A stretch of DNA of 5,836 bases from Cyclobacteriaceae bacterium (GTDB lineage Bacteria > Bacteroidota > Bacteroidia > Cytophagales > Cyclobacteriaceae): contig JANYDR010000013.1 in NCBI GenBank assembly GCA_025363495.1, forward strand, positions 1 to 5,836, in the 5' to 3' direction. The notes beneath the pieces were generated by a model, which was given only the letters and a program-made list of their open reading frames with translations, searched no databases and was not told where the DNA came from. Both the position numbers and the translations under genes were made by a program. Shown piece after piece: positions 1 through 4,856 of this stretch (the first letter of the stretch is position 1; each line of letters begins with the position of its first letter).

Positions 1-1416
1 CAGTTGATCGCACAGTTTTTAAGTGAGTCGTTCGCCATTGTCCTGATGGCATTTTTATTCTCACTGCTTTTACTGGCTATATTTCAGAATTCATTTAATC
101 AACTTGCCGACAAAAAAATTGAGTTGCCATTTGCCAACCCGACATTTTGGGGAATGGCCCTTGTGTTTGTGTTAATAACAGCAATTATTGCCGGAGTCTA
201 TCCTGCATTTTATTTATCGTCATTTCAAGCGGTGAAAGTTTTAAAAGGATCGGTTCACACAGGTCGATGGTCTGCAATACCCAGGAAGATCATGGTCGTC
301 TTCCAGTTTACGGTGGCCGTCGTTTTGATCATAGGGACGATCATTGTGCATCGCCAAGTTCAATTTGCGCAAGACAGGCCAGTAGGTTATGACCGGCAAG
401 GTCTGATTTCGCTTGAAATGGTAGATCCTAATTATGTAGGTAAAACGGATTTGTTAAGAAGTGAGTTATTGAACACCGGCGTAGTTTCTGAAGTTGCCTA
501 CACGTCTGAGCCACTGACGGAAGTTTGGCGCACGCGAAGTGGATATGATTGGGAAGGGAAAGACCCGTCGCTGGATGTGAATTTTGTGTCAAGCATTGTA
601 ACCTTTGAATTTGGCAAAGCGATAGGATGGAAAATCGTTGAGGGTCGAGATTTTTCAATTGACCATGCTAGTGATTCATCAGAGTCGGTGATTCTCAATC
701 AGTCTGCGATTAAATATATGGGGATAAAAAATCCAGTCGGAAAGCAGTTTATTAACCTTGATGAATTTGGTCGTTTCAAATGGTCTAAAACTATAGTCGG
801 AGTCGTTGAGGATATTGTGATAGAATCACCATATGAGCCTGTAAAGCCAACAATCTATTCTCATTATAAAGATGCACTGTCAATTCTTCACATTAAGATA
901 TCTCCTGACGCACCTTTGGGAGTAGCCATTGCCAAATTACAAGAGGCATTTAAGAAGGTGATACCCACTGCCTCATTTGATTACAAATTCGTGGATGTGG
1001 AATACGCTAATAAATTCCGACAAGAGCAGCAGATCGGGAAACTGTCAAGCGTCTTTTCAGTTCTTGCAATTTTGATTTCAAGTCTTGGATTGTTTGGCCT
1101 TGCTTCTTTCGTTGCGGAGCAACGAACAAAGGAAATAGGGTTGCGGAAGATAATGGGAGCATCCGTGTTTAATCTATGGAAGATGCTTTCAAAAGACTTT
1201 GTGTTACTTGTATTTGTTTCATGTTTCATTGCTGTACCAATCGCTTATTATTTTATGAATAGCTGGTTACAAAAATTTCAATACAGAGCCGAGCCATCTT
1301 ATTGGATTTCTGCAGTCGTATTATTTGGTGCCTTGCTTATCACTTTACTTACTGTAAGCTATCATGCAGTAAAAGCAGCTGTTGCAAATCCCGTAGATAG
1401 TTTGAGGAGTGAATGA
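1..1416 (+). CDS. ABC transporter permease, MacB/FtsX family (5'-truncated)
   Basis: This is the C-terminal 471 codons of a MacB-type permease; the gene enters from the left edge, already in frame at base 1, so the true start is outside the window. Residues below are counted from the TTG at base 4. Six hydrophobic segments are visible, at about 12-30, 48-71, 97-116, 349-371, 398-418 and 433-455. A soluble extracytoplasmic domain lies between the third and fourth (about 117-345), the layout of a duplicated FtsX permease. The fourth segment is followed by the conserved cytoplasmic stretch EQRTKEIGLRKIMGAS (372-387), a hallmark of FtsX-type permeases. The C-terminus NPVDSLRSE is the usual family ending. 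Full-length Bacteroidota relatives are near 800 residues, so about 40% is missing on the left. Such proteins work with an ATPase in the inner membrane, in export or envelope stress roles. The substrate cannot be read from the sequence, and no ATPase gene is visible downstream. Confidence 0.93.
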   Translation, partial: QLIAQFLSESFAIVLMAFLFSLLLLAIFQNSFNQLADKKIELPFANPTFWGMALVFVLITAIIAGVYPAFYLSSFQAVKVLKGSVHTGRWSAIPRKIMVVFQFTVAVVLIIGTIIVHRQVQFAQDRPVGYDRQGLISLEMVDPNYVGKTDLLRSELLNTGVVSEVAYTSEPLTEVWRTRSGYDWEGKDPSLDVNFVSSIVTFEFGKAIGWKIVEGRDFSIDHASDSSESVILNQSAIKYMGIKNPVGKQFINLDEFGRFKWSKTIVGVVEDIVIESPYEPVKPTIYSHYKDALSILHIKISPDAPLGVAIAKLQEAFKKVIPTASFDYKFVDVEYANKFRQEQQIGKLSSVFSVLAILISSLGLFGLASFVAEQRTKEIGLRKIMGASVFNLWKMLSKDFVLLVFVSCFIAVPIAYYFMNSWLQKFQYRAEPSYWISAVVLFGALLITLLTVSYHAVKAAVANPVDSLRSE

Positions 1417-1461
1417 ATGTATAATATAATATTGATGCGATTGGACCTGAACTTCGATCTC

Positions 1462-1641
1462 TCAATTCCCTTTCACCACGAAAACAAAATCACTGCCCAG
1501 TTGATCGCTCCCGAATTTTCCGAATTGGGGTGCGGTCTTCAAGGTTTCAACGTAGGTCAAAAGCTCGGTAATCGTCAGGATTCCATCACCACCCATGCCT
1601 TTTTCAAGGCCTGCCAATAACATTGATATTTCTCCCTTTGA
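1462..1641 (-). pseudogene. Remnant of a caspase-family (peptidase C14) gene, 3' end
   Basis: On the minus strand the frame ending at the TGA at 1464-1462 can be read back to 1641, where an in-frame stop (1644-1642) interrupts it. The readable part ends in GMGGDGILTITELLTYVETL, then a stretch containing PQFGKFGSDQLGSDFVFV and a short tail. This matches the end of bacterial caspase-like proteins: a GDG-x-x-T-x-x-EL-x-x-YV helix, a P-Q-F-G motif and a terminal G-S-D-F-V-F strand. The catalytic His and Cys regions should lie upstream, but no caspase core can be recognised in any minus-strand frame beyond about 1680, and no start codon fits. I read this as a decayed gene with its 5' part lost or scrambled. 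The family assignment rests on motif memory alone; the coding frame itself is clear for about 53 codons up to the stop. Confidence 0.55.
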
Positions 1642-1737
1642 TCAATCGAAAGTCCCTTGAAGTAGGCACTTATTATCTTGCCAAACTTCCAAGTTGGCCC
1701 GGGTATGTAATCGGGGATAGGTAGTGCATCGTGAGCG

Positions 1738-1770
1738 GTTGGGCGGGATGTCCTGCCAACTAGCTTTTTT
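1738..1770 (+). terminator. Rho-independent-like terminator
   Basis: GTTGG (1738-1742) pairs with CCAAC (1756-1760). After a one-base bulge, CGGG (1744-1747) pairs with CCTG (1752-1755) including one G-T wobble, leaving a 4-base loop. The stem is followed after four bases by six T residues (1765-1770). It lies 322 bp beyond the permease stop, so it could end a long permease transcript or one from a lost gene. The structure is seen directly; its function is inferred. Confidence 0.4.
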
Positions 1771-1905
1771 ATAATCAAAGTATTCTCTACTACAGGCAGG
1801 CAATCCCGTCCGACTCGAAGGATGATCTAAGTTCGGAGGCGGATTTGTAATCCTACCATACCTAAACTAAAACCAAACTCTGCGTTGCCATCACTTAATC
1901 ATCAT

Positions 1906-2084
1906 GAAACAGATTTTCTTCTTCTGAGGTAAGGATCTGTAAAGATTTGTTATATTGAATGGTTTAGCTTCTTAAGCCGGTCGCTGTTTATGAAAGGATT
2001 GAGAATGGATTGTCTTCTCTCTCGGCAGACAGGTAAGTCCGCTAACCTTGAGAGCGCGTTTTAAGTGAGGTCGGATTACGCTCC
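1906..2084 (+). repeat. Dispersed repeat, copy A
   Basis: This intergenic segment is related to the segment at 2943-3098 in the same orientation. Shared blocks, in the same order in both copies, are AACAGATTT plus CTTCTTCTGAG (20 identical bases with a one-base gap, starting at 1908 here), AAGATTT (1942-1948), TATATTGAAT (1951-1960), GAATGGATTGT (2003-2013) and CGGATTACGCTCC (2072-2084). The parts between the blocks have diverged and differ in length by a few to about 20 bases. No reading frame is conserved between the copies, so this is a non-coding element or an old duplication scar. Confidence 0.7.
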
Positions 2085-2103
2085 ATTTGATGATAATTTT
2101 ATT

Positions 2104-2170
2104 TACCACGAAGTCACGAGGAAGGCACAAGTGCTTAGCGTCTTCTTAGTGCCCTCGTATCTTCGTGGTA
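2104..2170. repeat. Long imperfect palindrome, dispersed-repeat type
   Basis: TACCACGAAG (2104-2113) is the exact reverse complement of CTTCGTGGTA (2161-2170). After two mismatched positions the pairing continues with ACGAGG (2116-2121) against CCTCGT (2153-2158), and after a bulge with GCAC (2125-2128) against GTGC (2149-2152). The whole could fold into a hairpin of about 20 pairs with a 20-base loop. The style (CCACGAAG-CACGAGG on one arm, CTTCGTGG on the other) resembles palindromic intergenic repeats scattered in many bacterial genomes. No T-tract follows, so a terminator role is less likely. Confidence 0.65.
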
Positions 2171-2260
2171 TGAATCCCTAATCTAATTCTAATTGTTGCT
2201 CACACGTAGACCTTTTTTGTTAATGCGATGTTAAACCCCATGGTAATTAGTCTGAATGCT

Positions 2261-2289
2261 TTTTGGTTTTGAAATTCTCGCGTACTTTG
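2261..2289 (+). promoter_or_regulatory. Possible Bacteroidota-type promoter of the YceI gene
   Basis: TTTTG (2261-2265) and TACTTTG (2283-2289) are 17 bp apart. The Bacteroidota consensus is a TTTG-like -33 element and TAnnTTTG at -7; here the -7 box is one base short (TAnTTTG). The predicted transcript would begin near 2296 and leave a leader of about 28 nt before the ATG at 2324. The match is imperfect in an AT-rich region, so this is tentative. Confidence 0.33.
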
Positions 2290-2323
2290 TCTTGCGTTTA
2301 AACTCTGATACTTAACGGACATT

Positions 2324-2896
2324 ATGAAAAAAGCAACTTTACTATTCCTCGCGGTCTCAATAGCGGGAAGCGCTTTGGCGCAAGCAAATTGGTCGCTTGA
2401 CAAGGGTCATTCGAAAATAGGATTCACTGTTACTCATCACATGATTTCAGAGGTAGATGGTTACTTCAGAACATTTACAGCCAAGCTAACTTCATCAAAA
2501 GATGATTTCTCTGATGCGGTATTTGAACTCACTGCTGAGTCCAACACTATCAATACTGAAAATGAAATGCGTGACAAAGACTTGAGAGGCCCAGGTTTTT
2601 TTGACGTTGAAAAATTCCCAACGCTAATATTTAAGAGTACTTCGTTCAAAAAAATCGATGGCAATAAATATTTGTTAGTCGGTGCTCTCACTATAAAAGG
2701 AGTCACCAAATCCATAACAATGAATGTTATTTTGAATGGACCGGAACCGCATCCAAGGACTAAGAAACCTGCTATTGGTATCAAAGCAACCTGTAAAATA
2801 AATCGCAAAGACTTTGGCGTGGGAGCGGACCTGCCAGAGGCAATGGTTGGTAATGAGGTTGAACTTCGAGTTACAGGAGAGTTCAATAAAGATTAA
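2324..2896 (+). CDS. Secreted YceI-family protein
   Basis: This intact 190-residue protein has the usual length of the YceI family, whose members fold into a lipocalin-like beta barrel that can hold a polyisoprenoid lipid; they act in the periplasm or are secreted. Residues 1-19 form a signal peptide with cleavage expected after SALA, before QANW. The YceI domain follows from about 22 to the C-terminus. Family features include WSLDKGHSKIGFTVTHHM near the start, a region with SNTINTENEMRDKDLRGPGF in the middle, FPTLIFKS, LTIKGVTKSITM, and a final INRKDFGVG. The start is fixed by the signal peptide; there is no clear Shine-Dalgarno sequence (ACGGACATT precedes it), as is normal in this phylum. 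The gene stands alone between two related repeats. In other Bacteroidota, YceI proteins are linked to isoprenoid or quinone handling and stress, but nothing here points to a specific ligand. Confidence 0.95.
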   Translation: MKKATLLFLAVSIAGSALAQANWSLDKGHSKIGFTVTHHMISEVDGYFRTFTAKLTSSKDDFSDAVFELTAESNTINTENEMRDKDLRGPGFFDVEKFPTLIFKSTSFKKIDGNKYLLVGALTIKGVTKSITMNVILNGPEPHPRTKKPAIGIKATCKINRKDFGVGADLPEAMVGNEVELRVTGEFNKD

Positions 2897-2942
2897 AACG
2901 AAGACAATAGAATACGCTCAGCACTGAGGCACGCCATCGAAC

Positions 2943-3098
2943 GTAACAGATTTCTTCTTCTGAGACAAGGGTTTGTTAAGATTTATATTGAATAGTGCAA
3001 GCGATAATTTCAGAGCGAGATAGCGATAAGAGTGGGAATGGATTGTAAATCAGCAATGCCAATGAGATTGGGTTTCAAGCGGGGCCGGATTACGCTCC
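2943..3098 (+). repeat. Dispersed repeat, copy B
   Basis: This is the second copy of the element at 1906-2084, starting 47 bp after the YceI stop. The matching blocks are AACAGATTTCTTCTTCTGAG (2945-2964), AAGATTT (2978-2984), TATATTGAAT (2984-2993), GAATGGATTGT (3036-3046) and CGGATTACGCTCC (3086-3098). It is about 20 bp shorter than copy A, mostly through a deletion between the last two blocks. Unlike copy A, its right end runs into an inverted arm (AATCCGG at 3121-3127), which suggests that copy B is more complete on that side. Confidence 0.7.
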
Positions 3099-3127
3099 TT
3101 GACAATAAGGAGACAGAGTAAATCCGG
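3085..3127. other. Two-part stem-loop at the end of repeat copy B
   Basis: CCGGATT (3085-3091) pairs with AATCCGG (3121-3127). Inside it, CTCCTT (3095-3100) pairs with AAGGAG (3107-3112), with a 6-base loop. The two stems are separated by short unpaired bases on both sides. The structure lies about 100 bp before the S8 peptidase start. It may be the end structure of the repeat rather than a control element of the gene. Confidence 0.5.
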
Positions 3128-3134
3128 ACCAACC

Positions 3135-3176
3135 GTGACTTGTCACATTTCCGTGACATCTTTTTACAAGTTGTAA
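3135..3176. promoter_or_regulatory. Two short palindromes upstream of the S8 peptidase gene
   Basis: GTGAC-TT-GTCAC (3135-3146) and TTACAA-G-TTGTAA (3164-3176) are perfect inverted repeats 17 bp apart, and a further half-site, CGTGACA (3152-3158), lies between them. They sit 53-94 bp before the ATG at 3229, where an operator would be expected. I could not place a convincing TAnnTTTG promoter box next to them. Regulatory function is inferred only from symmetry and position. Confidence 0.33.
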
Positions 3177-3228
3177 GCCTTTATGTAATGTCAGGGTCCT
3201 AAATTTATTCCCCGATAAGAATTAAAAT

Positions 3229-3726
3229 ATGAATCATAAACTCACGACAAAAATCATTTTATTTTTTCTTGGGTTAATAAATGTTGTCCAAACACCGGCT
3301 CAAAAGATAATTCCAAAAGATTGGTTTGAAAAGGACCCTTATGTTGATTCAATTGCCGGCATAAGTTTAGATAAGGCTTATGATCTTTTAAAAGGCATGG
3401 CGTCAAAACCTGTAATCGTTGCAGTGATAGACAACGGTGTTGATATACTTCATGAAGATTTAAAAGGAGTCATTTGGAATAACAAAAATGAAATACCGGA
3501 TAATGGTATTGACGATGATCATAACGGTTACGTGGATGATATTCATGGCTGGAATTTCAGGGGAGCGAAAGACGGAACAATCATCGAAAATGAATGGGCA
3601 AGCTCCTTGCAATATTACGTTCGGTGGGGTGTTCAATTTGACAATGCCGATACTTCGTTGCTGAACACGGAAGACAAAAAGAAGTTTGCTATTTACACAA
3701 AGGAAGGCGGGATTATCTCCGAATAA
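3229..3726 (+). CDS. S8 (subtilisin-like) peptidase, N-terminal fragment
   Basis: This 165-residue frame carries the start of an exported subtilase. Residues 1-25 are a signal peptide (hydrophobic ILFFLGLINVV core, likely cut near TPA-Q). The segment DWFEKDPYVDSIAGISLDKA (31-50) matches the N-terminal lead-in of a Bacteroidota S8 subfamily. The catalytic aspartate is D68 in VIVAVIDNGVD, followed by HEDLKGVIWNNKNEIPDNGI and an acidic GYVDDIHGWNF segment (about 110-120). In most subtilases the residue after the catalytic Asp is Ser or Thr; here it is Asn. The frame stops at TAA 3724-3726, before the catalytic His and Ser, so alone it cannot be an active protease. The rest of the gene continues in another frame from about 3729. 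The start ATG is chosen because it gives a complete signal peptide; GATAAGAAT upstream is not a clear ribosome binding site. Confidence 0.85.
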   Translation: MNHKLTTKIILFFLGLINVVQTPAQKIIPKDWFEKDPYVDSIAGISLDKAYDLLKGMASKPVIVAVIDNGVDILHEDLKGVIWNNKNEIPDNGIDDDHNGYVDDIHGWNFRGAKDGTIIENEWASSLQYYVRWGVQFDNADTSLLNTEDKKKFAIYTKEGGIISE

Positions 3727-3728
3727 AA

Positions 3729-4622
3729 TTGAATAGCAAAGATTCCGCAGATATTCGATACGCCTACAATATACTTTATAATTCGAGTAAGCAGATCGTG
3801 GGCGATTCCTCGTATTCAAATAGTAGATTTTACGGAAGTCCGCATGCTAAACTTTCACCCAATCTTACTCATGGCACGCATGTGGCGGGGATTATTGCCG
3901 CCGAACGAAATAATGACATAGGTATAAATGGTATTGCTGATCATGTTTTTATCATGCCAATTGTCGCAACGACTGCTATTGGCGACGAGAGGGACAAGGA
4001 TATTTCAAACGCTATTTATTATGCAGTGAACAATGGAGTCAAGGTTATTAACATGAGTTTTTCAAAACTGTTCTCCGCTGATAAAGAGCTTGTCGATAAA
4101 GCCATAAAATATGCCGAGGAAAGAGATGTATTGGTCGTTCATGCAGCTGGTAATGATGGCGTTAATATTGATAGTGCGAAAGACTATCACTTTCCGATAG
4201 TAATCTATAATGATGGAAGCAGGGCCGGTAACTTTATCACCGTTGGATGGAACAGACAGTTGTTCGACTATCGACTTGCACATCCATATTCTGATTTCGG
4301 AAAGCTGAATGTTGATCTGTTTGCACCCGGAAGTGATATCTATTCCACCGTTCCAAACAATAAATACGATTACAAATCAGGTTCGAGTATGTCGGCCCCG
4401 ATGGTCTCGGGGGTGGCGGCGCTATTGCTTTCTTATTTTCCGGAACTATCGGTAAAACAGATAAATGAGATACTCCTGAAGTCCACCTATAAACCAAAGC
4501 AATTGGTTAATAGACGAAAAACAAAAGTTTCAGTGCCATTTGAAAGCCTTTCAGCGAGTGGGGGAATTGTGAATGCTTACTATGCCGTGAAAATGGCGAT
4601 CGCAGCGACCGCAAAAAAATAG
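3729..4622 (+). CDS. S8 (subtilisin-like) peptidase, C-terminal fragment
   Basis: This frame holds the main catalytic part of the subtilase. Counting from the TTG at 3729, residues 1-26 (ending KQIVGD) are the tail of a linker. The catalytic His is H48 in HGTHVAGIIAA, the oxyanion Asn is N142 in HAAGNDG, and the nucleophile is S220 in SGSSMSAPMVSG (the common form is GTSM). Family stretches GDERDKDISNAIYYAVNNG (85-103) and NMSFSK, VDLFAPGSDIYSTVP (195-209) and a final SGGIVNAYYAVKMA are all present, so this half shows little decay. There is no signal peptide and no T9SS C-terminal domain. The TTG lies two bases after the TAA of the upstream frame, so re-initiation is conceivable, but the product would lack the catalytic Asp and export signal. 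Most likely it is the remainder of one broken gene. No clear terminator follows. Confidence 0.85.
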   Translation: MNSKDSADIRYAYNILYNSSKQIVGDSSYSNSRFYGSPHAKLSPNLTHGTHVAGIIAAERNNDIGINGIADHVFIMPIVATTAIGDERDKDISNAIYYAVNNGVKVINMSFSKLFSADKELVDKAIKYAEERDVLVVHAAGNDGVNIDSAKDYHFPIVIYNDGSRAGNFITVGWNRQLFDYRLAHPYSDFGKLNVDLFAPGSDIYSTVPNNKYDYKSGSSMSAPMVSGVAALLLSYFPELSVKQINEILLKSTYKPKQLVNRRKTKVSVPFESLSASGGIVNAYYAVKMAIAATAKK

Positions 4623-4738
4623 CTGAGAATTTGAAAGGGCCGGTTCCTAAATTTGCCGTTGGTTGAAAAGCCTTTATTCACAAGCTATTTCCATTCATTT
4701 TTATAATAATAAATAAGATGTGTTGAAATTACTGCTGT

Positions 4739-4799
4739 CATTTGTTAAACAATCCAAATGGTCGGAATTATTCCATCGATAATCTTTTGATCTTATCGA
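4739..4799. promoter_or_regulatory. Cluster of three palindromes upstream of the S41 peptidase gene
   Basis: Three perfect inverted repeats occur within 61 bp: TTGTT-A-AACAA (4742-4752), itself inside CATTTG/CAAATG arms (4739-4744 and 4755-4760); GGAAT-T-ATTCC (4764-4774); and TCGATAA/TTATCGA (4776-4782 and 4793-4799) with a 10-base loop. Six T residues lie at 4806-4811, so the last hairpin could act as a weak terminator for the S8 gene. The cluster ends 57 bp before the next ATG, which also fits operator sites. Neither role can be decided from sequence alone. Confidence 0.35.
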
Positions 4800-4856
4800 C
4801 GTAGATTTTTTGACTTCCTCAGTAACCTTGTCAGATAAGGACAGTTTTCTTAATCT

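Larger units (their letters stand above)
1417..2323. other. Gene-poor spacer with a gene remnant and repeats
   Basis: This stretch of about 900 bp separates the permease from the YceI gene and holds no intact gene that I can support. From left to right it contains a decayed C14 peptidase 3' end on the minus strand, a terminator-like hairpin, a small inverted repeat (GGATT, 3 bp, AATCC at 1841-1853), repeat copy A, a long imperfect palindrome and the probable YceI promoter. The short plus-strand reading frame that begins directly after the permease stop (1417-1620) lies antisense to the C14 remnant and shows no family signature. Confidence 0.7.
3229..4622 (+). pseudogene. Split S8 peptidase gene (frameshift plus internal deletion)
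   Basis: The two adjacent frames together make one subtilase: Asp in the first, His and Ser in the second, in the family order D-H-S. The frame must change by -1 somewhere between 3642, where the second frame opens after a TGA (3639-3641), and the stop at 3724-3726. Relatives that I recall carry about 80-110 more residues between the GWNF-KDG segment and the IVGD segment before the His motif, giving about 540 residues; the joined product here is about 465. The simplest reading is a deletion whose length is not a multiple of three. A sequencing error or programmed -1 shift is possible but would not explain the missing length. Confidence 0.72.

Noticed and set aside
1417..1620. Plus-strand 67-codon frame starting directly after the permease stop
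   Set aside because: It has no family signature, no signal peptide and no ribosome binding site of its own, and it is antisense to a stretch that reads clearly as a C14 peptidase C-terminus.
1575..1778. Minus-strand 67-codon frame
   Set aside because: It overlaps the C14 remnant in another frame and ends by running through it. Only a short RsmG-like stretch is notable, and this is reported as a weak finding.
2461..2886. Minus-strand 141-codon frame opposite the YceI gene
   Set aside because: It is a shadow of the clearly coding YceI gene, with no recognisable domain.
2917..2928. CTCAG-CA-CTGAG as the YceI terminator
   Set aside because: The stem is only 5 bp with a 2-base loop, and no T-tract follows.
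3200..3207. TAAATTTA as a -7 promoter box for the S8 gene
   Set aside because: It misses the final G of TAnnTTTG, and the nearest TTG is 26 bp upstream, outside the usual spacing.
3675..3681. CAAAAAG as a programmed -1 frameshift site in the S8 gene
   Set aside because: It is not a proper X-XXY-YYZ heptamer, no stimulatory hairpin is evident after it, and a slip there would not account for the missing internal segment.
3460..3819. Minus-strand 119-codon frame spanning the S8 frameshift
   Set aside because: It is antisense to the S8 fragments on both sides of the break and has low-complexity, domain-free content.
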